The notes below the pieces were generated by a model that saw only the letters and a program-made list of their open reading frames with translations, was not told the DNA's origin and ran no database searches. The translations under genes and the position numbers were made by a program. Of a stretch of 64,000 bases of DNA, positions 7,829 to 16,476 are shown piece by piece (the stretch's first letter is position 1; every line of letters begins with the position of its first letter). The stretch comes from Bacteroidia bacterium (lineage in GTDB: Bacteria > Bacteroidota > Bacteroidia > Flavobacteriales_D > Crocinitomicaceae): NCBI GenBank assembly GCA_030427935.1, contig JAUICI010000001.1, positions 1 through 64,000 on the forward strand, in the 5' to 3' direction.

Positions 7829-9153
7829 GTCTTTTTCTTTCTCAATAAATAGGCTTTAAAGGCAGATACTTTTTCATCATTTTTCAAATTCTTTAGAAGA
7901 GACCTTTCCTGTTCTGAAAGCGGCAAGCTTGAACGAAATACACTTTTATATCTAGATTCAAAAACAGTGTGTTTTCCTTGAACATAATACAAATAAACCT
8001 CCCTTAATGTAGCACGAATATAATAGTGGGTGGCCCTCAAAGTTTTTTTATAGATTAAGAGATTGTAGTTGCATTTGAGCGATTCACGGTATTCGTTTTT
8101 CTTCAGATAGATACTGGAGAGCGTATCCCAAAACTTTTGGGTATAATAATTACTAAACTCTTTACTGTGTTTATTTACTTTTTCCCTCAATTCTTCTAAT
8201 TCTTCTTCTCCGCGACCAATTGCCAATATTTGTTGGAGCTTTAAATCCAGTAAACGCTCTTTTTTTCTAATCTCAATTCTTTGATTATCAGAGTATAGAG
8301 TCTCTATGTTTTCTATGATTTTATCAAATTTTAATCTTTCACCATTAAATAAATAGGCCATTCCACAGGCATACCAAACATCTACTTTTTGTTCTGGATT
8401 ATCATCAAACTCATGGGGATTGTTTTCCATTAAATCAATTAGTTCATCCGAAACCCCCAAGGCAGAGGAAAAGTCTTTGGTTTGAACGAAATAGAGTAAG
8501 GAGTGGTGTAAATTAAAATAGTAGGCAGAACGCACCGTTTCCATTTTCTTTTCCCTTGTTGGATTATAGTTAATATCATCAAAAGTACTCCCATTCCACA
8601 ACATGGATTGGGTTCTGAATAGCATTAGTTTTTGATAAGCATACAAATAGTAGCTTCGTCCAACCGACCTGGCAGTGGTAATGGATCGACTAATCTGATT
8701 CACAAATTCTTTATTTTTTTGAGTATAAAACTTTAGTTCAGTCTCTTTTAAAATAACCTCCATGTAATAGGTAAATCGTTCATGCTTATCAATTATTTTT
8801 TTTACGGAATTGCATTTTTTAAGTGCTTGGATATAGAGTTTTTTCTTAATTAAAATATCTATTTCCGTTAGTTCATTCCGGATAATAAAGTCAATATTTG
8901 ATTTTCGGTGATAATCTCGCATACTAGCAAGCAAGGCGCGATAAAGTTGATTTTTAATTGTAGGGAGAATGCGGACAAACTTTTCTTTTTCAAAGGTCTT
9001 TTTTAGTTTTTCCTCATTGTATTCTTTTTCTTTATAGACCTCTTGGTATAAAAGGTATATATGGTTTTCAGGACTATGCTTTTTCTGTTCTAAAACGAAA
9101 TGCCTCTTCTCCATTTTAGTCATTGATTGTATTAATTCCACTAAATGATCCAC
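7825..9153 (-). CDS. Conserved hypothetical helical protein, 442 aa
   Basis: Cytoplasmic, charge-rich, almost wholly alpha-helical protein without signal peptide. The start MDHLVELIQSMTKMEKRHFVLEQKK and the later helical hairpins around residues 95-130, 215-250 and 330-390 look like divergent TPR or helical-repeat packing. Proteins of this length and N-terminal pattern (LI-SM-K-EKRHF) recur in Bacteroidota, but I know no assigned function. It stands alone on the minus strand, convergent with the cyclotransferase gene. The promoter region lies within 9154-9290 and shares space with the candidate small RNA. Confidence 0.7.
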   Translation of the reverse strand: MDHLVELIQSMTKMEKRHFVLEQKKHSPENHIYLLYQEVYKEKEYNEEKLKKTFEKEKFVRILPTIKNQLYRALLASMRDYHRKSNIDFIIRNELTEIDILIKKKLYIQALKKCNSVKKIIDKHERFTYYMEVILKETELKFYTQKNKEFVNQISRSITTARSVGRSYYLYAYQKLMLFRTQSMLWNGSTFDDINYNPTREKKMETVRSAYYFNLHHSLLYFVQTKDFSSALGVSDELIDLMENNPHEFDDNPEQKVDVWYACGMAYLFNGERLKFDKIIENIETLYSDNQRIEIRKKERLLDLKLQQILAIGRGEEELEELREKVNKHSKEFSNYYTQKFWDTLSSIYLKKNEYRESLKCNYNLLIYKKTLRATHYYIRATLREVYLYYVQGKHTVFESRYKSVFRSSLPLSEQERSLLKNLKNDEKVSAFKAYLLRKKKT

Positions 9154-9285
9154 CCTTAGAAATTATAAAGTTTATATAAAAGTATAGGTTTAATCAACTA
9201 AAAACAAGCATAAATATTGAGAATAAGAAGATTTATTCAAAAATTAGAAATTATAAAAACAAAAAAACATGATTTTTCTTTAGTC

Positions 9286-9415
9286 GGGCTTTACCTTAAA
9301 TTGAGGTAAGATTAAACGAGAGATTTTAAGTATTTAGTCGAAAATTTAGAGAATCTCTACTACTACTTTGTCATTAATATTGAAAACGGGAGGCACACAT
9401 GCTCCCGTTTTTTTA
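9286..9415 (+). ncRNA. Candidate small RNA ending in an orphan terminator
   Basis: The 323-base gap between divergent genes carries no convincing ORF but has three hairpins in a row on the plus strand. They are TTACCT/AGGTAA (9291-9309), AGAGATT/AATCTCT (9319-9358) and a strong terminator (9383-9415). No gene upstream on this strand needs that terminator, so a short transcript is a reasonable explanation. I could not find a clean TAnnTTTG promoter; TAGGTTTA near 9185 is the nearest. It could instead be an attenuator in the leader of the PorP/SprF gene. I do not recognise an Rfam family. Confidence 0.35.
9383..9415 (+). terminator. Rho-independent terminator
   Basis: A 10-bp stem AAAACGGGAG/CTCCCGTTTT with a 9-base loop is followed by a run of T. 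It lies 62 bases before the PorP/SprF ATG, with no gene in front of it on this strand. Confidence 0.8.
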
Positions 9416-9476
9416 TTGGTAACCAATTCACCCTTTTTTCAGTATACCTATATGCACGAATTCAAAAGTGCATGTT

Positions 9477-10529
9477 ATGTTTAGAAAAGGAATTGTAATC
9501 ATATTGGTTTTGGTTTTTAATTTTCAATTGAAAGCACAGGACATCCATTTTTCGCAGATATACAATAGTGCCTTACATCTGAATCCCGCATTAACGGGTT
9601 CTTTTGATGGAAACCTAAGAGCGAATCTAAACTGGAAAGATCAATGGAGAACAGTGGGAAAAGCTTTTCAAACTTATGCGTTCTCTTTAGATCAAAATGT
9701 ATTAAAAACCAGAGTCGGAAAAGCTTATTTTGCATATGGAATTACTGCATATCAAGATATAGCAGGGGAAGTTAAGTTGGGAACAACAAGAGTTCTTGGT
9801 TCCTTAGCGGCCTATATCTGGGCTGGTAAAAAGGGTAGAATTTCCTTGGGGCTACAAGCCGGATGGGGAAGGATTGGTGTGGATCCTACCATGATGCGGT
9901 GGGGAACCCAATACGATGGACTTCAATACAATCCAAATTTGCCAAGCGGAGAAACCAATCAGTTCAATGCCTTCAATTTTGCAGACGTATCTGCTGGAAT
10001 ATCCTATTGGTTTTCTTCTTCAGGAAACCGAGTAACGTATGATAATTCGAAGGATTTCAAAATCGGATTTGCGATTCACCACTTGAACAGACCCAGGAAT
10101 GCCTATTATACAGATGAGAGGTTGCCTATGAAATTCGTATTTCATGCGAATGGTTTTTTTGGAATTAAGAATACAACTTTTGGCATATGGCCAAGCATGT
10201 CGTTTCTCTACCAAAAACCACATTGGGAATTGATGGTTGGAACTTTATTTAGAACTACGATTAATGGAAAAGCTCGAGTAACCGGGTATAAAAAAGAAAT
10301 GGCCATATCTTTTGGAGGTCACTTCCGAATTGCCTCGCCATTTGATGCTTTTGTGCCTGAATTCTTTTTGGAGATCGAAGGTGTAGGTGTTGGAGTGACT
10401 TATGATGTAAATATATCTGGTTTAGCAGATGTTTCTCGACTACAAGGTGGGTTTGAACTTTCATTAAGATATATCCTAGACGATAAATATTACTACCAGA
10501 GACCAACACGCAGAGTCCCTTCATTTTAG
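9477..10529 (+). CDS. PorP/SprF family type IX secretion membrane protein
   Basis: 350-residue outer-membrane protein of the PorP/SprF family, which attaches to T9SS machinery or helps anchor secreted adhesins. A signal peptide ends at KAQ; DIHFSQIYNSALHLNPALTGSF follows, the diagnostic start of the mature family. The rest alternates in beta-barrel style (GLQAGWGRIG, SAGISYWFSS, FFLEIEGVGVGVTYDVN). I use ATG 9477 because it gives the better signal peptide; 9468 would add MHV. These genes often follow a large adhesin gene; here it stands alone between a terminator and a peptide-binding protein gene. Confidence 0.92.
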   Translation: MFRKGIVIILVLVFNFQLKAQDIHFSQIYNSALHLNPALTGSFDGNLRANLNWKDQWRTVGKAFQTYAFSLDQNVLKTRVGKAYFAYGITAYQDIAGEVKLGTTRVLGSLAAYIWAGKKGRISLGLQAGWGRIGVDPTMMRWGTQYDGLQYNPNLPSGETNQFNAFNFADVSAGISYWFSSSGNRVTYDNSKDFKIGFAIHHLNRPRNAYYTDERLPMKFVFHANGFFGIKNTTFGIWPSMSFLYQKPHWELMVGTLFRTTINGKARVTGYKKEMAISFGGHFRIASPFDAFVPEFFLEIEGVGVGVTYDVNISGLADVSRLQGGFELSLRYILDDKYYYQRPTRRVPSF

Positions 10530-10578
10530 GGATTTTACCGCTTGTACATAATAATTTTTTAATGCAGGATTAATATTT

Positions 10579-10586
10579 TATATTTG
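10579..10586 (+). promoter_or_regulatory. -7 promoter element of the peptide-binding protein gene
   Basis: TATATTTG matches TAnnTTTG 21 bases before the chosen ATG at 10608. An apparent TTG start at 10584 overlaps this element, which argues against the longer reading frame. Confidence 0.5.
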
Positions 10587-10607
10587 CTCTACATCAATCG
10601 CATCATA

Positions 10608-12350
10608 ATGAAGAGAAACGCATTACTTTTATTATTTACTGCCGCATTTATATTCGCATCTTGTGGTGGAGGAAAAAAGAAAAATGAAATCCAACTGAAA
10701 GAAGGAAAAGGTGGTATTACTTTGGGAGGAGTTTTCAAAGTAAACGAAATTGAAACTTTTCGATCTCTATTCCCGCTTACGATCACAGATGTATATTCCT
10801 ACAGAATTGCGAATCAGATTTATCAGTCTCTTTTCAAATTCAATCAAGAAAGTTTGAAAGTGGAAAGGAACCTAGCTGAATCTTACATGATTAGTGATGA
10901 TAAGTTGACTTACACCATCAAAATAAAAAAAGGGGTTTATTTTCATAATGACCCATGTTTTAGCAATGGCGAAGGTAGAGAATTGAAGGCTTCTGATGTG
11001 AAGTATTGCTTTGATAAGATTTGTGAATCGATACCTCAAAACAAAATGTATTGGTTGTTCAAAGACAAAGTTGTTGGCGCGAAAGAATATTTTGAATCTA
11101 CCAAGAAAGGCTCACCCTCTTCAGGAGGAGTGGAAGGTGTGGAAGTCGTGGATGATTACACGATTAAAATCACTTTGGTGGAACCGTTTGGAGCATTTGA
11201 GCAAATATTGGCTCACATGGGAACAGCAATTTATCCGAAGGAAGCATTCGAACAGTATGGAAAAGACATGCGTGTGAATTGTGTAGGAACAGGTCCGTTC
11301 ACTTTAAAGAAAGTAAAAGAAAATGTAGAAGTTATTCTTGTAAGAAACGAGAATTACTGGGAGCAGGATGAGCATGGGAATCAGTTGCCTTATTTAGAAG
11401 GAATCAAAGTTTCTTTTATTTCTGAGAAGAGTACAGAGTTGAAAGAGTTCCAAAAAGGAAATTTACACATGATCTGGGAAATCCCTGTTGACGAAATTCC
11501 AAACATAATCGGATCTCTTGAAGAAGCGAAAGACGGGAAGAACGCGGAATTTAAATTACAATCTTCAAGAAGTTTGTCTGTACAATATTATGCCTTCCTG
11601 TATACGCATGAGGTATTTAATGACGTCAATGTTAGAAAAGCATTCAACATGGCGATCGACCGAGAGGAATTAGTAAATATTACACTTCAAGGTGAAGGCG
11701 AGCCGGCTTTCCACGGGTTTGTTCCACCAATGGACGGATACCCTCAAGAGAAAGTGAAAGGTTATGAGTACAATCCAGATGAAGCACGCGCATTGATGGC
11801 TAAGGCAGGATATTCTAACGGAAGAGGTTTTCCAAAAATCACTTTAAACCTGAATAGTGGGGGTACAACTCAAGAGTTATTAGCTGAAGCTATGATGAAT
11901 GAGTTGAAAAAGAACTTGAATGTGGATATTGAGATTAAGGTACTTCCGATGAACCAGCATCAAAATGAAATCGAATCAGGAAGAGCTTCATTCTGGAGAA
12001 TCGGATGGGTTGCAGATTACCCGGACCCTGAAAACTTCTTGAACCTGTTCTATAGTAAGAACCTTCCAGAAAATGCTTCGGACGATGCTTATATCAACTC
12101 TGTAAGATACACGAATCCGGCATTTGATGAGGTTTTTGTTCAGGCGAGAAGAGAGTCCGATCCGGTTAAAAGAATGGAATTATTTGCTCAAGCAGATCAG
12201 ATCTTAATGGATGATGCAGTTGTGATGCCTGTTTATTATGACGATTATATCCGACTTCTGAACCCACAAGTAGAAAACTTCCCAATGAATTCTTTAGAGT
12301 ATAGAGATTTTACAAGGGTCTACTTTTCTCCAAAGAAGAAAAAGAAATAA
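10608..12350 (+). CDS. ABC transporter substrate-binding lipoprotein (SBP family 5, peptide type)
   Basis: 580-residue solute-binding protein of the OppA/DppA family, predicted to deliver oligopeptides to an ABC importer. It has a signal peptide with lipobox FASC followed by a GGGKKK linker. Family blocks include AESYMISDDKLTYTIKIKKGVYFHND, LKASDVKYCFD, GTGPFTLKK, NVRKAFNMAIDREELV and WVADYPDPENFLNLFYS. No permease or ATPase genes are adjacent, so it is an orphan component. I start at ATG 10608 rather than the TTG at 10584, which lies in the promoter. It ends just before a strong terminator. Confidence 0.93.
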   Translation: MKRNALLLLFTAAFIFASCGGGKKKNEIQLKEGKGGITLGGVFKVNEIETFRSLFPLTITDVYSYRIANQIYQSLFKFNQESLKVERNLAESYMISDDKLTYTIKIKKGVYFHNDPCFSNGEGRELKASDVKYCFDKICESIPQNKMYWLFKDKVVGAKEYFESTKKGSPSSGGVEGVEVVDDYTIKITLVEPFGAFEQILAHMGTAIYPKEAFEQYGKDMRVNCVGTGPFTLKKVKENVEVILVRNENYWEQDEHGNQLPYLEGIKVSFISEKSTELKEFQKGNLHMIWEIPVDEIPNIIGSLEEAKDGKNAEFKLQSSRSLSVQYYAFLYTHEVFNDVNVRKAFNMAIDREELVNITLQGEGEPAFHGFVPPMDGYPQEKVKGYEYNPDEARALMAKAGYSNGRGFPKITLNLNSGGTTQELLAEAMMNELKKNLNVDIEIKVLPMNQHQNEIESGRASFWRIGWVADYPDPENFLNLFYSKNLPENASDDAYINSVRYTNPAFDEVFVQARRESDPVKRMELFAQADQILMDDAVVMPVYYDDYIRLLNPQVENFPMNSLEYRDFTRVYFSPKKKKK

Positions 12351-12357
12351 TTGAAAA

Positions 12358-12386
12358 AACCCTGACTTTCGGTCAGGGTTTTTTTA
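12358..12386 (+). terminator. Rho-independent terminator, probably bidirectional
   Basis: A 9-bp stem AACCCTGAC/GTCAGGGTT with a short loop, followed by T on the plus strand and preceded by A. It can serve both the peptide-binding protein gene and the convergent marC. Confidence 0.85.
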
Positions 12387-12412
12387 TTTAATAACTTTTT
12401 TAGAATAGCGGC

Positions 12413-13012
12413 TTACTGAAACAATAACTTCGCATTTGAAGAGAAGAGTTTCACCGCAATTGCTAGAAGAATAATCCCAAATACTTTTTGTAAGATCGCA
12501 ATACCAGTCTTACCTAGTAAGCGCTCAATAAAAGTGGTTGATCTTAAAACAACGTAGACAATGATCATATTAATGATAATCGCGATTACGATATTGACCG
12601 ACTGAAATTCAGCTCTAAGGGATACGATTGTCGTCATACTTCCTGCTCCAGCAATCAAAGGAAATGCAATAGGAACAATGGACGCCGATTTATTTCCAGT
12701 AGCGCCATCATCAGCCTTAAAAACCTCGATTCCAAATATCATTTCAACTGCCAGAGCAAATAAAACCAAAGAACCGGCAACCGCGAAAGATTCCACATTG
12801 ATTCCTACTAGTTTTAAGATACTGGTTCCAAGAAAAAGAAAAACGATCATAATCGTTCCCGCAACTAGAGTTGCCTTTCTCGCCTCAATAAAACCAACAT
12901 CCCCTTTTATTTTAATTAGAATTGGAATGTTTCCAACGATATCAATTACCGCGAATAAAATCATTGTGACCGTCCCGATCTCAACGAAACTAAAAGAGTT
13001 GAAAAAATCCAT
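12413..13012 (-). CDS. MarC family integral membrane protein
   Basis: 199-residue inner-membrane protein with six hydrophobic segments, the standard length of the MarC (UPF0056) family. Typical segments are VTMILFAVIDIVGNIPILI near the start, AGSLVLFALAVEMIFG in the middle and IVPIAFPLIAGAGSMTTIVSL in the fourth helix. Despite the name, multiple-antibiotic resistance has not been confirmed as its role, and the transported substrate is unknown. It lies 3 bases downstream of purN on the same strand, so the two are probably cotranscribed. Confidence 0.88.
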   Translation of the reverse strand: MDFFNSFSFVEIGTVTMILFAVIDIVGNIPILIKIKGDVGFIEARKATLVAGTIMIVFLFLGTSILKLVGINVESFAVAGSLVLFALAVEMIFGIEVFKADDGATGNKSASIVPIAFPLIAGAGSMTTIVSLRAEFQSVNIVIAIIINMIIVYVVLRSTTFIERLLGKTGIAILQKVFGIILLAIAVKLFSSNAKLLFQ

Positions 13013-13015
13013 GAT

Positions 13016-13582
13016 CTATTGAATTAAATCGTTAATAATTTGAGGGAAATACAATTGTTCTAATTCTTGAACTTTCGCCCTGATTTCATCGGGGTTAGCA
13101 CAAGTTTCTACATTTACTTTCTTCTGCGCAATGATCTCACCTTCATCAAAATGTTCGTTTACAAAATGAACCGTAATTCCAGATTCAGTTTCATTATGAT
13201 CAAAAACTGCTTGATGCACGCGCATTCCATACATGCCAGGACCACCATATTGAGGTAAAAGACTCGGATGAATATTAATGATACGGTTTTCGAAAGCTTG
13301 AATCAGTTTCGGGTGAATTTTTCTTAAAAACCCTGCTAAAACAATCCAATCTGTCTTGTATTCCTGTAGATTCTCAATGATGAGATCAATCTCGTTTTCA
13401 AAAGCGGTATTGTCAAACTCCAAATAATCAATGGCATTTGCTTCTGCGATCAATCGAAATCGGGACTTTGAAGTATTACTTACTAATGGTCCGATTTTCA
13501 CATCCGAAGATTCAGAAAAAAAGCGAATGATATTTTCCGCATTACTTCCTGACCCACTTCCAAATACCGCTATATTCTGCAT
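13016..13582 (-). CDS. purN: Phosphoribosylglycinamide formyltransferase
   Basis: Cytoplasmic enzyme of purine synthesis that transfers a formyl group from 10-formyl-THF to GAR. I take the Met that begins MQNIAVFGSGSGSNAENI as the start (188 residues); the longer frame adds 33 unrelated residues across the promoter. Catalytic and folate-site signatures are present: GSGSGSNAENII (phosphate loop), DWIVLAGFLRKI, NIHPSLLP with Asn-His, and GITVHFVNEHFDEGEII with the catalytic Asp. It precedes marC. A TAATTTTG element (13600-13607, minus strand) lies 17 bases before the start. Confidence 0.95.
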   Translation of the reverse strand: MQNIAVFGSGSGSNAENIIRFFSESSDVKIGPLVSNTSKSRFRLIAEANAIDYLEFDNTAFENEIDLIIENLQEYKTDWIVLAGFLRKIHPKLIQAFENRIINIHPSLLPQYGGPGMYGMRVHQAVFDHNETESGITVHFVNEHFDEGEIIAQKKVNVETCANPDEIRAKVQELEQLYFPQIINDLIQ

Positions 13583-13697
13583 TTTCTTAAAATTTTGCGC
13601 AAAATTAGTGCTTTTTTCTTCTGAGACACGATAAGTTACTATTAAATGATTGAGTTTTAGACGAAAAAGGGATATGGGCATATGAAAAAGTGAAAAA

Positions 13698-13705
13698 TAT
13701 CTTTG
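13698..13705 (+). promoter_or_regulatory. -7 promoter element of the acpP operon
   Basis: TATCTTTG lies 57 bases before the acpP ATG and fits TAnnTTTG exactly. No TTG occurs at the usual distance. The resulting leader would be about 50 bases. Confidence 0.5.
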
Positions 13706-13762
13706 ATTTAATGGGCAGAAATTATTTCTTTGTGGCTTGAATAAACATTAAAACTTATTAAA

Positions 13763-13999
13763 ATGTCTGATATCAAATCAAGAGTAGTATCAATTATCGT
13801 TGATAAACTAGGAGTTGAAGAGAGCGAAGTTTCACTAGAAGCTAGCTTCACAAATGATTTAGGAGCTGACTCGTTGGATACAGTAGAGCTTATTATGGAG
13901 TTCGAAAAAGAATTCAACATTGCAATTCCAGACGATCAAGCAGAAAAAATCCAAACTGTTGGAGAAGCAGTATCTTATATCGAGGAGAACGCAAAATAA
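13763..13999 (+). CDS. acpP: Acyl carrier protein
   Basis: 78-residue acidic four-helix carrier of growing fatty acyl chains in the cytoplasm. The phosphopantetheine attachment site is Ser 37 in [14 protein letters not shown]. Length and composition are normal. It leads the operon acpP-fabF-rnc-IPExxxVDY-pyk, a conserved order in Bacteroidota, with fabF 28 bases on. Upstream is a TATCTTTG element; the purN gene diverges on the other side. Confidence 0.98.
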   Translation: MSDIKSRVVSIIVDKLGVEESEVSLEASFTNDLGADSLDTVELIMEFEKEFNIAIPDDQAEKIQTVGEAVSYIEENAK

Positions 14000-14027
14000 G
14001 GATTTCACGAAATTTTCGGTTTAGTTT

Positions 14028-15281
14028 ATGGAACTTAAAAGAGTTGTAATTACAGGGCTTGGTGCGCTTACACCATTAGGAAATAATACAAATGATTATT
14101 GGAATTCCTTAATTAATGGAGTTAGTGGTGCTGCACCAATTCAAAGTTTCGACCCTACTGAGTTCAAAACTAAATTCGCTTGCGAGATCAAGAATTTTGA
14201 TGTTCTTGATCATATTAATCGAAAAGATGCAAGGAAATTAGACCAGTTTACACAATACGCCATGGTTTCTTCAACAGAAGCTATGGCGGATTCTGGCCTT
14301 GATCCTGAAAAATTAAACCTTGACCGGTGTGGTGTGATCTGGGGGTCAGGTATCGGTGGACTGAAGTCTTTCCAGGACCAGTGTGAAGTTTATTTCCTGG
14401 GAGGTGGCGCAAGCAAGTTCAATCCATTCTTTATCCCAAAGATGATCATTGATATTGCACCAGGTCATATTTCAATGAAATACGGTTTTAGAGGGCCGAA
14501 TTATTCTACAGTATCTGCATGTGCTTCAGCAACGAATGCATTGATTGATTCTTTCAATGTTATTCGCCTCGGCAAGGCTGATGTCATTATATCAGGAGGA
14601 TCAGAAGCAGCAGTTAACCAATGTGGAATCGGAGGGTTCAATGCCCTACGAGCACTTTCAACAAGAAATGATTCACCAGAAACAGCATCCAGACCATTCG
14701 ACAAAGACAGAGAAGGGTTTGTATTGGGTGAAGGATCTGGAGCATTAATCATTGAAGAGTTGGAACACGCAAAAGCCAGAGGAGCAAAGATTTATGCAGA
14801 AGTTGTCGGAGGCGGATTAACCGCTGACGCTCATCATATCACAGCACCTCACCCAGAAGGACTGGGAGCGAAAAATGTTATGCTTTTCGCACTTGAGGAT
14901 GCAAATCTGAAACCGGAAGATGTAGATTATATTAATGTTCACGGAACATCAACACCTCTTGGAGATATTGCTGAAACAAAAGCAATCAAAGAAGTTTTTG
15001 GTGATCACGCTTATAACTTGAACATTTCTTCTACAAAATCAATGACAGGTCACTTGCTTGGAGCAGCTGGCGCTATCGAAGCAATTGCATGTGTAAAATC
15101 GATTGAGAACGATATCGTTCCACCAACAATCAATCATTTTACAGATGATCCTGAAATTGACAACAAATTAAACTTTACCTTTAATAAAGCACAAGAACGC
15201 ACAGTAAACGTTGCTTTATCAAACACTTTTGGTTTTGGAGGTCACAACACGTCCGTGATTCTTTCCAAATACAAAGGTTAG
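14028..15281 (+). CDS. fabF: 3-oxoacyl-[acyl-carrier-protein] synthase II
   Basis: Condensing enzyme that extends acyl-ACP with malonyl-ACP in fatty acid elongation. The 417 residues contain the Cys-His-His set: Cys in STVSACASATNA, His in NVHGTSTPLGD and His in STKSMTGHLLGAAGA. The glycine-rich end NTFGFGGHNTSVI is also present. Full length, no anomalies. It acts on the carrier encoded just upstream, and its stop is followed after one base by the TTG start of rnc. Confidence 0.97.
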   Translation: MELKRVVITGLGALTPLGNNTNDYWNSLINGVSGAAPIQSFDPTEFKTKFACEIKNFDVLDHINRKDARKLDQFTQYAMVSSTEAMADSGLDPEKLNLDRCGVIWGSGIGGLKSFQDQCEVYFLGGGASKFNPFFIPKMIIDIAPGHISMKYGFRGPNYSTVSACASATNALIDSFNVIRLGKADVIISGGSEAAVNQCGIGGFNALRALSTRNDSPETASRPFDKDREGFVLGEGSGALIIEELEHAKARGAKIYAEVVGGGLTADAHHITAPHPEGLGAKNVMLFALEDANLKPEDVDYINVHGTSTPLGDIAETKAIKEVFGDHAYNLNISSTKSMTGHLLGAAGAIEAIACVKSIENDIVPPTINHFTDDPEIDNKLNFTFNKAQERTVNVALSNTFGFGGHNTSVILSKYKG

Positions 15282-15282
15282 T

Positions 15283-16005
15283 TTGAAAGTCAATTTAAAT
15301 TTATTCCCAAAGAAAAAATCCAAAGAGGAGATTAAGATCATCAAATTTGTGATCAGCAAGTTTGGTTATCGACCTAAGGATGTGGGTTTATTTAAAATTG
15401 CTTTAACTCACAAGTCTTTTTCCAACGACAAAGAACATTTGGAGTCCAATGAGCGACTTGAATTTTTGGGTGATTCCATTATTGATGCCATCGTAGCGAA
15501 TTTGTTGTATGAAAGGTTTCCAGATGAAGACGAAGGTTATTTGACAAAATTAAAGTCCAAGATTGTTAGTAGGAAAGCACTTTCAGGAATTGGGAACAAT
15601 TTGGATATCGGAAAGAATATTTTCTACAAAAAAGGACGATCCATCAATATGGCAACTTTAGAGGGAAATGCATTTGAAGCTTTGATTGGAGCTATTTACT
15701 TAGACTCAAATTATGAGAATGCTAAGAAGTCTTTAGTAAATCACGTTTTTAGAAATTTCGTCGATCTGAATAAGATCATTTCCGAAGAGATTGATTTTAA
15801 AAGTAAATTATTCATTTTCTCTCAGAAGAATAAGTTGGAGTTGAACTTTGATATTGTGAATGAAGAACACAATGGAAAGCAAATTGTTTATGAAGCATTG
15901 GTAACCATAAACAATAGAGAATGGGGAAGAGGAAAAGGAACTTCTAAAAAGAAAGCCGAACAGATGGCCTCCAAAGAAACTTTGATTCTTATGGGAGAAC
16001 TGTAA
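15283..16005 (+). CDS. rnc: Ribonuclease III
   Basis: Double-strand-specific endoribonuclease for rRNA and mRNA processing. The catalytic domain shows the signature NERLEFLGDSIIDAIVA, with further acidic residues in EGNAFEALIGAIYLD. A C-terminal double-stranded RNA-binding domain follows (about 165-238; GKQIVYEALVTINNREWGRGKGTSKKKAEQMASKE in pieces). Length 240 is normal. The start is probably TTG at 15283: it is 1 base after the fabF stop, and no in-frame ATG gives an intact N-terminus. Position in the acpP operon is typical. Confidence 0.95.
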   Translation: MKVNLNLFPKKKSKEEIKIIKFVISKFGYRPKDVGLFKIALTHKSFSNDKEHLESNERLEFLGDSIIDAIVANLLYERFPDEDEGYLTKLKSKIVSRKALSGIGNNLDIGKNIFYKKGRSINMATLEGNAFEALIGAIYLDSNYENAKKSLVNHVFRNFVDLNKIISEEIDFKSKLFIFSQKNKLELNFDIVNEEHNGKQIVYEALVTINNREWGRGKGTSKKKAEQMASKETLILMGEL

Positions 16006-16044
16006 TTTAACCATTTAATAAAATTCTTTAACCTATTTCTTTCT

Positions 16045-16052
16045 TATCTTTG
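16045..16052 (+). promoter_or_regulatory. -7 promoter element touching the IPExxxVDY gene start
   Basis: TATCTTTG ends exactly at the base before the ATG at 16053; a second in-frame ATG follows at 16056. Transcription starting 4-7 bases downstream would begin inside or at the start codons, giving a leaderless pyk message separate from the acpP operon transcript. Confidence 0.45.
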
Positions 16053-16472
16053 ATGATGAAGAAAATCGTTTTAGATCTTGAGGATTCTTTTGATTTTGAA
16101 GTGATCGGTATCTGTACGAGTTTGGTTGATTACAGACTTGCATGGGAGATCAATCAGAGTTTAGGGCTAAAATTATCAAGATCAGGAGAGGATTATTTTA
16201 AAACGAATAAAAAAGGAGAAGTCCTCAGTTCCCACTCACTTTATGAAGATGTTGATGAAGATCAAGGTACCGACTATATCTTGATCAAAAACAAGAACAA
16301 AGGAAAACATCTGATTAGTGAACTGGAAATGATTGATTTTTTCTTCTTAATTAATGATAGTAGAAATGATGTTTCGGAAACATCAGTGAAACTGAGAAAT
16401 GTGCCAACCATACAAACAACAGTGGTCATTGATGTAGAAGAATACAAAAGCTTTAATCAGCTTGAATTATAA
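16053..16472 (+). CDS. IPExxxVDY family protein
   Basis: Cytoplasmic protein of about 138 residues belonging to a Bacteroidota-specific family named after its usual motif. The motif region here is degenerate (NVPTIQTTVVIDVEEYKS). Its recognisable start is KKIVLDLEDSFDFEVIGI, followed by SLVDYRLAWEINQSLGL. Function unknown. The constant position between rnc and pyk supports the call. I favour ATG 16053 or 16056 over the TTG at 16050, since the TTG is part of the TATCTTTG element. The next gene, pyk, starts 4 bases after its stop. Confidence 0.8.
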   Translation: MMKKIVLDLEDSFDFEVIGICTSLVDYRLAWEINQSLGLKLSRSGEDYFKTNKKGEVLSSHSLYEDVDEDQGTDYILIKNKNKGKHLISELEMIDFFFLINDSRNDVSETSVKLRNVPTIQTTVVIDVEEYKSFNQLEL

Positions 16473-16476
16473 AAAT

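Noticed and set aside
9468-9476. Earlier start of the PorP/SprF gene
   Set aside because: Adds three residues before a good signal peptide; not excluded, only less likely.
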